64,000 bases of DNA from Bacteroides sp. 224 (lineage in GTDB: Bacteria; Bacteroidota; Bacteroidia; Bacteroidales; Bacteroidaceae): assembly GCF_010500995.1 (NCBI RefSeq), contig NZ_QVMK01000011.1:29390-93389 (forward strand). The letters are read 5' to 3'. The translations under genes were made by a program, and so were the position numbers. The notes beneath the pieces were generated by a model. That model saw nothing but the letters and a program-made list of their open reading frames with translations, was not told the DNA's origin and did no database searches. Below are positions 27,352 through 37,002 of this stretch, in pieces; the stretch's first letter is position 1, and every line of letters starts with the position of its first letter.

Positions 27352-29355
27352 ATGATAGTTTGTATTGCCGAAAAGCCCTCTGTGGCACGTGATATAGCCG
27401 ATGTTCTCGGTGCCCGAAATAAAAAAGACGGATATATAGAAGGAAACGGATACCAGGTGACTTGGACATTCGGACATCTGTGTACCCTGAAAGAACCTCA
27501 TGAATATACTCCTTCCTGGAAATCGTGGAGTTTGAGTAGTTTACCTATGATTCCTCCCCGTTTTGGGATTAAGTTGATAAGTAATCCTACTTATGAAAAG
27601 CAATTCCGTGTAATAGAAGAGCTGATGAAGAATGCTGATGGCATTATCAACTGCGGGGATGCCGGGCAGGAGGGAGAGCTGATACAACGTTGGGTGATGC
27701 AAAAAGCCGGAGCCAAATGCCCTGTAAAGCGTTTATGGATTTCATCGCTGACCGAAGAGGCCATTAAAGAAGGATTTGTAAAGCTGAAAGACCAAATAGA
27801 ATTTCAACCTCTTTATGAGGCGGGCCTTTCAAGAGCTATTGGCGACTGGCTACTGGGAATGAATGCTACTCGCCTTTATACCCAAAAGTATGGGCAAGGT
27901 AAGCAAGTGCTTTCTATTGGTAGAGTGCAAACTCCTACATTGGCTCTGATTGTAAATAGGCAATTAGAAATACAGAATTTTGTTCCCGAACCTTATTGGG
28001 AGTTGAAAACAATTTATAGAGACACTACCTTTTCTGTAACTAAAGGTCGGTTTACTAAAAAAGAAGAGGGGATGGAATTTCTGGAAACAGTAAAGAATGC
28101 TCCTTTCTTTGTAACAGATATTTCGGCTAAAAAAGGAACTGAGTATGCACCACGTCTCTTCGACCTGACTTCTTTACAGGTAGAGTGTAATAAGAAATTT
28201 GGTTATTCGGCAGATGAAACATTGAAGTTGATTCAGTCTTTATATGAGAAGAAGGTCACTACCTATCCTCGTGTAGATACTACTTTTCTGAGTGATGATA
28301 TTTATCCAAAATGTCCTGCTATTCTGCAAGGATTAAAAGATTACACGGTATTGGTTTCTGCCTTGAATTTGGCGAAGCTTCCTAAATCTAAAAAGGTATT
28401 TGATAGTTCGAAAGTAACCGATCACCATGCCATTATTCCTACCGGTGTGCATCCGCAGAACCTTACAGATATGGAAAAGCAGGTGTTCGATTTAATAGCC
28501 CGTCGTTTTATTGCTTCCTTTTATCCCGATTGTAAAGTCTCTACCACTACTATATTGGGCGAAGTAGAAAAGATTGAGTTTAAAGTAACCGGAAAACAAA
28601 TACTGGAGCCCGGTTGGCGCGTTGTTTTTGCCAAAGAACAGGTTGAGGAAAAAGAAGGCGACGAAGAGCGCGTATTGCCCGAATTTGTAAAAGGAGAAAG
28701 TGGACCGCATGTGCCCGACCTGAACGAAAAGTGGACACAGCCCCCCAAGCTCTACACCGAAGCTACCTTGTTGCGCGCCATGGAAACAGCAGGTAAGTTA
28801 GTTGATAATGATGAATTGAGAGACGCGTTAAAGGAGAACGGTATCGGACGCCCTTCTACTCGCGCGGCTATCATAGAAACGCTTTTCAAACGGAACTATA
28901 TTCGTAAAGAGAAAAAGAACCTGATAGCTACCCCTACCGGCATGGAATTGATACAACTCATTCACGAGGAACTCCTGAAATCTGCCGAACTAACCGGTAT
29001 CTGGGAAAAGAAGCTACGCGAAATAGAAAAGAAAACGTATGATGCCCGACAGTTTCTGGAAGAGCTTAAACAGATGGTTACCGAAATCGTAAACAGCGTA
29101 CTCTCGGACAACAGTAACCGACGGATTACAATTCAGGATGTTTCCATTCCTGTAAAAGAAGAAAAAGCAAAGAAGGAACCCAAGAAGAGAGAGAGTAAAC
29201 CACGGGCTAAGAAAGTAAAAGAGGAAAAGTCAAAGGCTGTCATTCAAGAAGGACAAGTTTGTCCGGTATGTGGTAAGGGAACGGTTATAAAAGGGAAAAC
29301 GGCATTTGGTTGCTCGGAATGGAGGAATGGGTGTCAGTTTAGGGAATCGTTTTGA
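27352..29355 (+). CDS. topB: DNA topoisomerase III (type IA)
   Basis: Type IA topoisomerases cut one DNA strand and pass another through, relaxing negative supercoils and resolving catenanes. The 667 residues begin with the TOPRIM domain (MIVCIAEKPSVARDIADVLG, then GDAGQEGELIQRWV with the metal-binding acidic residues), the GRVQTPTLALIVNRQ segment, and the active-site tyrosine Y305 in TTYPRVDTTFLSDD, plus the SKVTDHHAIIPTG motif. A lysine-rich linker (about 595-630) leads to a single zinc finger with CPVCGKG...GCSEWRNGC. The architecture matches chromosomal Bacteroidales TopB, and no plasmid or conjugation genes accompany it. A hairpin follows the stop. Confidence 0.95.
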   Translation: MIVCIAEKPSVARDIADVLGARNKKDGYIEGNGYQVTWTFGHLCTLKEPHEYTPSWKSWSLSSLPMIPPRFGIKLISNPTYEKQFRVIEELMKNADGIINCGDAGQEGELIQRWVMQKAGAKCPVKRLWISSLTEEAIKEGFVKLKDQIEFQPLYEAGLSRAIGDWLLGMNATRLYTQKYGQGKQVLSIGRVQTPTLALIVNRQLEIQNFVPEPYWELKTIYRDTTFSVTKGRFTKKEEGMEFLETVKNAPFFVTDISAKKGTEYAPRLFDLTSLQVECNKKFGYSADETLKLIQSLYEKKVTTYPRVDTTFLSDDIYPKCPAILQGLKDYTVLVSALNLAKLPKSKKVFDSSKVTDHHAIIPTGVHPQNLTDMEKQVFDLIARRFIASFYPDCKVSTTTILGEVEKIEFKVTGKQILEPGWRVVFAKEQVEEKEGDEERVLPEFVKGESGPHVPDLNEKWTQPPKLYTEATLLRAMETAGKLVDNDELRDALKENGIGRPSTRAAIIETLFKRNYIRKEKKNLIATPTGMELIQLIHEELLKSAELTGIWEKKLREIEKKTYDARQFLEELKQMVTEIVNSVLSDNSNRRITIQDVSIPVKEEKAKKEPKKRESKPRAKKVKEEKSKAVIQEGQVCPVCGKGTVIKGKTAFGCSEWRNGCQFRESF

Positions 29356-29356
29356 A

Positions 29357-29396
29357 TATGAGGGTGTGTCAAAAATGTCAATGACACACCCTCATA
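29357..29396. terminator. Hairpin between topB and the dipeptidase gene
   Basis: A perfect 15-base inverted repeat (29357-29371 and 29382-29396; core GGGTGTGTCA) lies between the two convergent stop codons. It has no T tract, so it is a bidirectional hairpin rather than a textbook terminator. Its core resembles the hairpin at 13686. Confidence 0.65.
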
Positions 29397-29399
29397 GTA

Positions 29400-30815
29400 T
29401 TACATTTCCCCGTAAGCCTTATAGAACTCTACCACAGCCACAATTCCCTTCCGGAAAATATCCAGGCTAAAGTTCTCGTTCGGAGAATGAATGGCATCTG
29501 ATTCTAAACCAAATCCCATTAATACCGTTTTTACTCCTAATACTTGTTCGAACGTAGAAATAATAGGAATACTTCCACCACGACGAACGGCTAATGGTTT
29601 CTTACCAAATGCTACTTCAAAACCTTTCTCGGCTGCTTTATAGGCAGGAAGTGTAATGGGGCAAACATATCCTTCGCCACCGTGCATAGGAGTTACTTTT
29701 ACCTGTACCGTATCAGGAACAATGGATGCTATATAGTCAATAAACATTTGCGATATCTTGTGATGTTCCTGGTGGGGCACCAATCGACAAGAAACTTTGG
29801 CATAAGCTTTAGAAGGGAGTACTGTTTTAGAACCTTCGCCTGTATATCCACCCCAAATGCCACAAACGTCAAAAGAAGGGCGACAGCTATTGCGCTCTAA
29901 GGTAGAATATCCTTTCTCGCCAAATAATTCTTTTACGCCAATGGAAGCTTTATATTTTTCTTCATTGAAAGGAATACTTGCAATCATGTCCCGTTCTTCT
30001 TTAGAGAGTTCTTCTACATCGTCATAGAATCCCGGAATGGTAATGCGACCGTCTTTATCAATCACCTTATCTATAATGCTGCAAAGTGTATTTATAGGGT
30101 TGGCAACCGCACCACCAAAGTGACCGGAATGCAGATCGCGGTTGGGGCCTGTTACTTCTATTTCCCAATAAGCCAATCCGCGGAGTCCGGTGGTCAACGA
30201 AGGAAGATCGGCACCTAACATACTGGTATCGCTTACCAGAATAATATCAGATTTGAGCAATTCTTTATGTTCTTTGCAGAATGCTTCAAGGCTGGGGGAA
30301 CCTATTTCTTCTTCTCCTTCAAAAATAAATTTTACGTTCGTTGTTAACAAGTTATTCTTAACGAGGTATTCGAATGCTTTTACCTGAATGAAGGCTTGTC
30401 CTTTATCATCGTCGGCACCACGAGCCCAGATATAGCCATCGCGTATTTCTGCTTCGAATGGCTCGCTTTTCCAAAGGTCGAACGGTTCGGCAGGCATTAC
30501 ATCGTAATGAGCATATACCAATACGGTTTTGGCTTTCGGGTCGATGATCTTCTTTCCAAATACGATTGGGTTACCGGCCGACGGCATAATTTCTACTTCA
30601 TCGGCTCCGGCCTCTAATAGTAGTTCTTTCCATCTTTCGGCACATTTTTGCATATCTGCTTTATGCTCCGGTTTAGCACTGATACTGGGAATGCGGATGA
30701 GGCTGAATAAGTCTTCCATCATCGCAGATTCGTTTTCTTGGATGTAGAGCCTCACCCCATCCCTCTCCGAGGGAGAGGGAGCTTGGTTAGCTCTGTCTTT
30801 CATTTTCTTTTCCAT
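29400..30815 (-). CDS. M20-family zinc dipeptidase (dipeptidase/acetylornithine deacetylase-like)
   Basis: The 471-residue cytoplasmic protein is a two-zinc M20 peptidase. Metal-ligand motifs are VYAHYDVMPAEP, GADDDKGQAFI and FEGEEEIGSPSLEAF (catalytic Glu). The dimerisation insert contains TGPNRDLHSGHFGG and the C-terminal ligand is in GLESDAIHSPNEN. This subgroup cuts dipeptides with broad specificity. Residues about 8-22 of the N terminus (APSPSERDGVR) are translated from a GGGAGAGGG-type palindromic repeat that lies within the reading frame before the conserved YIQENESAMMEDLFSLIRIP. The start may therefore really be a later codon. aroC is upstream on the same strand. Confidence 0.9.
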   Translation of the reverse strand: MEKKMKDRANQAPSPSERDGVRLYIQENESAMMEDLFSLIRIPSISAKPEHKADMQKCAERWKELLLEAGADEVEIMPSAGNPIVFGKKIIDPKAKTVLVYAHYDVMPAEPFDLWKSEPFEAEIRDGYIWARGADDDKGQAFIQVKAFEYLVKNNLLTTNVKFIFEGEEEIGSPSLEAFCKEHKELLKSDIILVSDTSMLGADLPSLTTGLRGLAYWEIEVTGPNRDLHSGHFGGAVANPINTLCSIIDKVIDKDGRITIPGFYDDVEELSKEERDMIASIPFNEEKYKASIGVKELFGEKGYSTLERNSCRPSFDVCGIWGGYTGEGSKTVLPSKAYAKVSCRLVPHQEHHKISQMFIDYIASIVPDTVQVKVTPMHGGEGYVCPITLPAYKAAEKGFEVAFGKKPLAVRRGGSIPIISTFEQVLGVKTVLMGFGLESDAIHSPNENFSLDIFRKGIVAVVEFYKAYGEM

Positions 30816-30889
30816 TTTAATATAGAGTATATTTAAAGTTAATTTGCCGAATGGTTCCCCCTCTCCTTTGGAGAGGGCTGGGGAGAGGC
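30749..30889. repeat. Two CTCTCC-type palindromic repeats around the dipeptidase start
   Basis: CCATCCCTCTCCGAGGGAGA (from 30757) lies inside the dipeptidase reading frame, and CCCCTCTCCTTTGGAGAGGG (from 30856) lies just downstream of aroC. The two are versions of one repeat in inverted orientation, about 80 bases apart. Similar GAGAGGG palindromes are widespread in Bacteroidetes intergenic DNA. Confidence 0.75.
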
Positions 30890-30891
30890 TT

Positions 30892-31968
30892 CTACAATTG
30901 AGTTGTTCTATCTATTAAATAAAAATCAAGTATTGTCATAGCTGTCATGGCTTCTACAATGGGTACGGCACGAGGGAGTACACATGGGTCATGTCGGCCT
31001 TTAGCTTGCAGAGTAGTATCTACGCCATCGGCATTTACGGTATGTTGTTCCATTAATACAGTAGGAACGGGTTTGAAGGCTACCCGGAAATAAATATCCT
31101 GCCCATTGCTGATGCCTCCTTGTATACCTCCGGAATGATTGGTGTGGGTAGAGATCACTCCGTCTTTGTTATAGAATACATCGTTCTGTTCCGAGCCTTT
31201 AAGTTTTAGTCCTTTAAAACCTTCTCCGTATTCAAAGGCTTTGGCAGCATTGATGCTGAGCATGGCACCTCCCAAAGCTGCGTGTAACTTACCGAATACA
31301 GGTTCTCCTAAACCGATAGGGCAATTTTGGATAACACAAGTTACAATTCCGCCAATGGTGTCGCCTTCGTTTTTTATTTGGGCAATGTATTCCTCCATTT
31401 CCTTGGCTAATTCAGGATCGGGGCAACGAACGGCATTTGTTTCCGCTACGCTTAAATCATAATCTTTATAATTTCCATCCAATTTTAAGTAGCCAACCTG
31501 AGAAGTATAAGCTTTCACCCCAATACCCAATTGCTTGAGAGCAATTTTGGCTAAGGCTCCGGCAACTACCCGTGATATGGTTTCGCGAGCAGAAGAACGC
31601 CCTCCACCACGATGATCCCGTATACCATATTTAATCGAATAAGTGTAATCGGCATGAGATGGGCGATACACTTCTTTCAGGTTATTATAATCGTTGGAAT
31701 GTTGATTCTCATTCCAAACAATAAATCCAATAGGCGCACCGGTTGATTTTCCTTCAAAGATTCCGGAGAGGAATTCTACTTTATCACCTTCTTTCCGGTT
31801 GGTGGTTATGTTAGATTGTCCGGGCCGACGGCGATTAAGTTCTGCTTGTACAAAATCCATGTCTATGGTAACACCGGCAGGAAATCCGTCAATTACTCCA
31901 CCGATTCCTTGTCCATGAGACTCGCCGAAACTGGTAAGTCTGAATATATTTCCAAATGAATTGAACAT
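30892..31968 (-). CDS. aroC: Chorismate synthase
   Basis: AroC converts 5-enolpyruvylshikimate 3-phosphate to chorismate, the branch point to aromatic amino acids, using reduced FMN. The 358-residue protein carries all three signatures: [19 protein letters not shown] near the start, the central [10 protein letters not shown]...[15 protein letters not shown] and the C-terminal [19 protein letters not shown]. Lengths and spacing are normal. It has its own promoter (31999-32006) and lies upstream of the dipeptidase on the same strand, possibly with read-through. Confidence 0.97.
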   Translation of the reverse strand: MFNSFGNIFRLTSFGESHGQGIGGVIDGFPAGVTIDMDFVQAELNRRRPGQSNITTNRKEGDKVEFLSGIFEGKSTGAPIGFIVWNENQHSNDYNNLKEVYRPSHADYTYSIKYGIRDHRGGGRSSARETISRVVAGALAKIALKQLGIGVKAYTSQVGYLKLDGNYKDYDLSVAETNAVRCPDPELAKEMEEYIAQIKNEGDTIGGIVTCVIQNCPIGLGEPVFGKLHAALGGAMLSINAAKAFEYGEGFKGLKLKGSEQNDVFYNKDGVISTHTNHSGGIQGGISNGQDIYFRVAFKPVPTVLMEQHTVNADGVDTTLQAKGRHDPCVLPRAVPIVEAMTAMTILDFYLIDRTTQL

Positions 31969-31998
31969 ATTGAATTAAAGGTTTTGGTTTTATAGCCT

Positions 31999-32006
31999 CA
32001 AATTTA
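31999..32006 (-). promoter_or_regulatory. -7 box of the aroC promoter
   Basis: TAAATTTG on the minus strand, 31 bases upstream of the aroC ATG. Confidence 0.5.
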
Positions 32007-32109
32007 TGTAAAAAAATGTTTGAAAACAATTATCTGCGGTAAATTTATAGGGTATTATTGTGTTAGATGCTTTGGCGTGTATACAAAGAATAAAAAATTA
32101 TTTTGTTCT

Positions 32110-33951
32110 TTATTCTTCTATAAACTCCCCATATTCATTATATACACTTTGGTCGAGGTGGTATTTTCTTTTACTTATACGAGTTATTGAATAATTGTGC
32201 GCTTTGGCAGGTACAATAAATTCTCCTTTTCTATTAATTAAACCATACTTCTTGTTGTACTCAACAACTGTTATCCCATGCAAAAAAGGTTCTGCTCTAT
32301 CATAAATCAATGGCAATACAATTTTTCCGTTGACATCAATAAATCCATATTTTCTATTTTTATCAGTAACAACAGCTAAACCTTCGGAGAACTCTGTCGC
32401 TCTCAGATACTGTGTTAGCGGTATTGCCTGTTCGCCTGCTTCATCAACAAACATTACCGGTCTTTCACCTCTTCCCACTGATACGCTCACTAATGCCCTT
32501 CCGTTTGTATAGTCGCTTATCTGGTCGTAAGTTACAGGCAAAACGGTTTCGCCTTTAGTATTTATTAATCCGCATTCATCATCTATAAAAACACGTATTA
32601 TATCTTCGCTGCCTTCAATGCCTTCAATCCTGTCGTATATATAAGGTGTTACAGCTTTCCTTTCTGCATTCCACAATGCCTTTTTTCCGTCTTTTTCAAC
32701 AGAAACACAAGTGTTTGTAACTGCCCTTACAGATTGTATCTCGGGTATTTTCATTAGTTGTTCCTTGTCGGTATCCAGGAAGTAAATCTCGTAAACAGGC
32801 TCCTCCTCTTCGTTGTTTTGCGTTTTAGTATAGTAATATAAATCATTTTTCTGATACAAATTTTTATAGGTGGAGTACATCACAAGTTCGCCTGCCTGAT
32901 TTAAAAAGCAGTTTTCTTTTTTGTTGGTATCAAACGCGTAAATCAGTTTTTGAATATTGGGATTTTTGTTTACTAAAGTAAAATTGATTTGCTTTGATGC
33001 TGTGTTGGTAGGCATATACACAATAAACGAACTTACATTGCCCTTGAAAAAGCCCGTATAGCTCTTTTCATTATTGTTTATTGGTGGTAGTTTAGAGTAT
33101 GTTTTTCTTACAGCTTTCTTCAACTCATCAACTGTTTTAAAATTGTTGGCTTCATTTACAAGTTTTTTTAAAGCCTTAGCATATACTTTACTTGTCTCCT
33201 TTACTCCTTTTGTTCCCGATGAAGATGATGAAGATTTTAAAACTTTGCCTTCATCGTTTAAAGCAATGATTTTTTCATAATTCTTGGCCTTACCTGTAAA
33301 AATAAGCTCGGCCATATTACCTTGCATTTTAGCAACTTTAATGCTTCCCCCATCAAAATTTACTTCATCTGTAAACTCGTATTGTTTATAATCTTCGATA
33401 TAGGAATAGCTAATGGTGGTTTGTATACTGTCTATTACCTTGGTTGTGTTCATATCTCCCCAGCTATAAAATTTCTGTATTTTATCGTCAACACTACCAT
33501 CGTGAAAAAATATTTTATTAGCTTGGTAATCTGCATTTCCGGAAGTTTCATCAAAATAATCTACCCGTACCTTGATTGTGGTTTTTGGATATTTATAGTA
33601 TTGTAATATATAAGCATTGGCAGAGAATTTTTTGTATTCCTTTTCAATATCTTCAGGTTTCGCAAATGTTGGAAACTCGGAGTATGACTCGTCTTCCTTA
33701 GCATATTCTTTGGGAGTTTCGTTTCCGAAAAAAGAACCGCCATTAAACAAAGCCTCAAGCTGCTGATAGTCCTCATATTCTTTTTTCAGGAATTCTTTTG
33801 CTTCGTCAAGGTTCATTTCATCAAATTGAGAAATAAATTTATCAACCACCTCTTGTGAGTTGATTTTACCAGAACAGGCTGTTAGTAATACAATTGTAGG
33901 GAGTATTATTGTTTTTCTGATGATTGTTGTGAATGCTCTTTTCATTTTCAT
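32110..33951 (-). CDS. WG-repeat lipoprotein, tandem paralogue 1
   Basis: The 613-residue lipoprotein (lipobox LLTACS) consists of a helical N-terminal domain of unknown type (about 30-130, rich in E, Y, F), a middle region, and a C-terminal set of about four to five WG-type beta repeats of roughly 35-45 residues (for example CGLINTKGETVLPVTYD, YGFIDVNGKIVLPLIYD, YGLINRKGEFIVPAK). WG repeats form beta-propeller-like or solenoid surfaces for protein contacts; a specific function is unknown. The next gene is a near copy. The second Met (33945) aligns with the start of that copy. It lies at the edge of the effector island and might be an immunity or surface protein, an inference only. Confidence 0.75.
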   Translation of the reverse strand: MKMKRAFTTIIRKTIILPTIVLLTACSGKINSQEVVDKFISQFDEMNLDEAKEFLKKEYEDYQQLEALFNGGSFFGNETPKEYAKEDESYSEFPTFAKPEDIEKEYKKFSANAYILQYYKYPKTTIKVRVDYFDETSGNADYQANKIFFHDGSVDDKIQKFYSWGDMNTTKVIDSIQTTISYSYIEDYKQYEFTDEVNFDGGSIKVAKMQGNMAELIFTGKAKNYEKIIALNDEGKVLKSSSSSSGTKGVKETSKVYAKALKKLVNEANNFKTVDELKKAVRKTYSKLPPINNNEKSYTGFFKGNVSSFIVYMPTNTASKQINFTLVNKNPNIQKLIYAFDTNKKENCFLNQAGELVMYSTYKNLYQKNDLYYYTKTQNNEEEEPVYEIYFLDTDKEQLMKIPEIQSVRAVTNTCVSVEKDGKKALWNAERKAVTPYIYDRIEGIEGSEDIIRVFIDDECGLINTKGETVLPVTYDQISDYTNGRALVSVSVGRGERPVMFVDEAGEQAIPLTQYLRATEFSEGLAVVTDKNRKYGFIDVNGKIVLPLIYDRAEPFLHGITVVEYNKKYGLINRKGEFIVPAKAHNYSITRISKRKYHLDQSVYNEYGEFIEE

Positions 33952-33969
33952 TATTATTATTAATATTCT

Positions 33970-35805
33970 TTATTCTTCTATAAACTCCCCATATTCATTA
34001 TAGACACTTTGGTCGAGATAGTATTTTCTTTTATACATACCAGTCATTGAATAACCGTATGATGTGGCAGGTACAATAAAAGTTCCTTCTCTATTAATTA
34101 AACCATACTTTCCGTTGTACTCAACAAGTGTTATCCCATGCGAAAAAGGTCTTGCGTCATCATAAATTAATGGCAATACAATTTCTCCGTTAACATTAAT
34201 AAATCCATATTTTCTATTTTTATCAGTAACAACTGCTAAACCTTCGGAGAACTCTGTCACTCTCAAATACTGTGTTAGCGGTATTGCTTGTTTACCTGCT
34301 TCATCAATAAACATTACCAGTTTTTCACCTCTTTCTACTAATGCCCTTCCGTTTGTATAGTCGCTTATCTGGTTGTAAATTACAGGCAAAACGGTTTCAC
34401 CTTTAGTATTTATTAATCCACATTTATCATCTATAAAAACTCGTATTATATCTTCACTGCCTTCAATACGTTCAATCCAATTGTATATATAAGGTGTTAC
34501 AGCTTTCCCTTCTGCATTCCACAATGCCTTTTTTCCGTCTTTTTCAACAGAAACACAAGTGTTTGTAACTGTCTTTACAGATTGTATCTCGGGTATTTTC
34601 ATTAGTTGTTCCTTGTCGGTATCCAGAAAGTAAATCTCCCTGACAGGGTCCTCATCTTCATCATCTTCATCGTTTTTCGTTTCAGTATAATAATATAAAT
34701 CATTTTCTGGATAAAATTTTTCATTGTTGGGGTACATCACAAGTTCGCCTGCTTGATTTAAAAAGCAGTTTTCTTTTTTGTTGGTGTCAAACGCATAAAT
34801 CAGTTTTTGAATATTGGGATTTTTGTTTACTAAAGTAAAATTAATTTGCTTTGATATTGTGTTGGTGGGCATATACACAATAAACGAACTTACATTACCC
34901 TTGAAAAAGCCTGTATAGCTCTTTTCGTTATCATTTATCGATGGTAGTTTAGAGTATGCTTTTCTTACAGCTTTCTTCAACTCATCAACTGTTTTAAAAT
35001 TGTCGGCTTCATTTACAAGTTTTTTAAAGGCCTTAGCATATACTTTACTCATCTCCTTTGCTCCTTTTGTTCCCGATGAAGATGATGAAAATTCTAAAAC
35101 TTTGCCTTCATCGTTTAAAGCAATGATTTTTTCATAATCCTTGGCCTTACCTGTAAAAATAAGCTCGGCCATATTACCTTGCATTTTAGCAACTTTAATG
35201 CTTCCGCCATTAAAATTTACTTCATCTGTAAACTCGTATTGTTTATAATCTTCAGCATAGGAATAGCTAATGGTGGTTTGTATACTGTCTATTACCTTGG
35301 TTGTATTCAAATCTCCCCAGCTATCAAATTTCTGTATTTTATCGTCAACACTACCATCGTGAAAAAATATTTTATTAGCTTGGTAATCAGCATTTCCGGA
35401 AACTTCAACTTCAATTTCATCTACCTGTACCCTGATTGTGGTTTTTGGATATTTATATTCTTGTAATATATAAGCATTGGCAGAGAATTCTTTGTATTCC
35501 TTTTCAATATCTTCAGGTTTCGCAAATGTTGGAAACTCGGAGTATGACTCGTCTTCCTTAGCATATTTTTTAGGAGTTTCGTCTCCGAAAAAAGAACCGC
35601 CATTAAACAAAGCCTCAAGCTGCTGATAGCCCTCATATTCTTTTTTCAGAAATTCTTTTGCTTCGTCAAGGTTCATTCCATCAAATTGAGAAATAAATTC
35701 ATCAACTACCTCTTGTGAGTTGCTTTTACCAGAACAGGCTGTTAGTAATACAATTGTAGGGAGTATTATCGTTTTTCTGATGATTGTTGTGAATGCTCTT
35801 TTCAT
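33970..35805 (-). CDS. WG-repeat lipoprotein, tandem paralogue 2
   Basis: The 611-residue lipoprotein has the same signal peptide (MKRAFTTIIRKTIILPTIVL) and C-terminal repeats as its downstream neighbour, and is identical at most positions by eye. Differences are scattered, with small length changes such as the acidic insert DDEDEDPV (about residue 395) and loss of a few residues in one WG repeat. This is a tandem duplication that has since diverged. The gap between the copies is 18 bases, so they are probably one transcript; this copy is first. The 279-base gap upstream holds an 11-base-pair hairpin at 35835-35872. Confidence 0.75.
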   Translation of the reverse strand: MKRAFTTIIRKTIILPTIVLLTACSGKSNSQEVVDEFISQFDGMNLDEAKEFLKKEYEGYQQLEALFNGGSFFGDETPKKYAKEDESYSEFPTFAKPEDIEKEYKEFSANAYILQEYKYPKTTIRVQVDEIEVEVSGNADYQANKIFFHDGSVDDKIQKFDSWGDLNTTKVIDSIQTTISYSYAEDYKQYEFTDEVNFNGGSIKVAKMQGNMAELIFTGKAKDYEKIIALNDEGKVLEFSSSSSGTKGAKEMSKVYAKAFKKLVNEADNFKTVDELKKAVRKAYSKLPSINDNEKSYTGFFKGNVSSFIVYMPTNTISKQINFTLVNKNPNIQKLIYAFDTNKKENCFLNQAGELVMYPNNEKFYPENDLYYYTETKNDEDDEDEDPVREIYFLDTDKEQLMKIPEIQSVKTVTNTCVSVEKDGKKALWNAEGKAVTPYIYNWIERIEGSEDIIRVFIDDKCGLINTKGETVLPVIYNQISDYTNGRALVERGEKLVMFIDEAGKQAIPLTQYLRVTEFSEGLAVVTDKNRKYGFINVNGEIVLPLIYDDARPFSHGITLVEYNGKYGLINREGTFIVPATSYGYSMTGMYKRKYYLDQSVYNEYGEFIEE

Positions 35806-35834
35806 TTTTGTATAATTGATATTAATAAGACTTA

Positions 35835-35872
35835 GAAACCGTTTTTCACAGAATAAAATTCAAAACGGTTTC
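35835..35872. repeat. Hairpin upstream of the WG-repeat lipoprotein genes
   Basis: GAAACCGTTTT (35835-35845) pairs with AAAACGGTTTC (35862-35872). The rest of 35806-36084 has no open frame. The left arm word recurs near 26980. Confidence 0.6.
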
Positions 35873-36084
35873 TTATAATGTGCGAAATTAGTTTTTTTTA
35901 TTTTTTAATCCAAATGTATAGATGCGCGAAGGTGCGAAAGGAAGGAGCATTCAAATAAGGGTTTCGGCTTTAAAACTCTTGGTTGCAATATATTATGTTT
36001 TTGTGTCTGATGATGAAAGGGATGTTTTGTATTTATTTATAGGTAAGATTTAACTTCGAATGATTTTATCTTGCTGATCAAGAA

Positions 36085-36819
36085 TTAGAGTGTTTGTACT
36101 TTGCTTATACTCAGTCCTGTACACTCCACTATTGTCTTATTGTCAATGCCCTTGTTTTTCATCTTTTTTGCTATTTCCAGCGCTTCATTTGATGCTTTTT
36201 GTTCGGAAAAAGCCAATTCAATCATTCTGTCAGCTAATTCTATTAATCGCTTTTTGCCACTATGTTTAGAGAAATCAATCCCCCAACACAAAGTCTTATC
36301 TTTGGTAAGAGCAATGTAGTATATTCCGCCTAAAATAATAGCCAGCATTGGGCTAATCACTGTCTTAGATGATTGGGGAAGAAATTCATCTGCAATGTAG
36401 CAATAAGCAAATTCCTTTGATTTTAATCTGTTGGTGGACAGATTAGAGTCATCCGCAACTTCCCATGCAAAAACTCGATGCAATACTTTGTCTTTATATA
36501 GATTATTGATAATGTCTTTAAATATTCGTTTTATAATTTCTTTATCACTCATATTATTCTTCCCTGAAATATCATCAATGATATCTGGAAGCCAAAATGT
36601 ATATGTTTCTAAATATTTAGCAAAAAGACCTTCTAAATTGTTATACCATCTATATATTACAGGTGGTTCTGTAATTGCCCTTTCTGCTAATTCAGTGATA
36701 GAAATACAAAAAAGTCCATAATCTTCAATCATGCCTTTGGTGGCATTCATTATACTTTTTTCAATATCCTTGTTGGTTCTTCGAACTCTTTTATTTGATT
36801 TTTTTTCAAAATCTTCCAT
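36085..36819 (-). CDS. TetR/AcrR-family regulator with an unusual C-terminal tail
   Basis: The 244-residue protein has an N-terminal TetR-type helix-turn-helix (about 18-65: IEKSIMNATKGMIEDYGLFC, then ISITELAERAITEPPVIYRW) and a helical ligand or dimer domain. The last 30 residues (EIAKKMKNKGIDNKTIVECTG and following) read like the small C-terminal helix-turn-helix found on Rpn/PD-(D/E)XK transposase-like proteins rather than a normal TetR tail. The gene is divergent from the DUF4123 operon, separated by about 180 bases, so it is well placed to repress or activate that operon. TetR assignment is by pattern; the ligand is unknown. Confidence 0.7.
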   Translation of the reverse strand: MEDFEKKSNKRVRRTNKDIEKSIMNATKGMIEDYGLFCISITELAERAITEPPVIYRWYNNLEGLFAKYLETYTFWLPDIIDDISGKNNMSDKEIIKRIFKDIINNLYKDKVLHRVFAWEVADDSNLSTNRLKSKEFAYCYIADEFLPQSSKTVISPMLAIILGGIYYIALTKDKTLCWGIDFSKHSGKKRLIELADRMIELAFSEQKASNEALEIAKKMKNKGIDNKTIVECTGLSISKVQTL

Positions 36820-36858
36820 ATTTATTTTAGATAATCGTGTTATTTATAACAAGAATTA

Positions 36859-36866
36859 TATCTTTG
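36859..36866 (+). promoter_or_regulatory. -7 box of the effector-operon promoter
   Basis: TATCTTTG on the plus strand, about 135 bases before the DUF4123 ATG. It lies 40 bases from the TetR-type gene start, so an operator here is plausible. Confidence 0.5.
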
Positions 36867-37002
36867 CAATCAGAGCTTAATGAAGTTGATAATTTGTAAT
36901 TCAAAAAACTGCAAAAACAAAAGTACATAAACAATCGAATCAAAAAAATAGTATGAGTGAATATGTAACTTAAAAAAAGAAATATTAAAAGACACAACGA
37001 TT

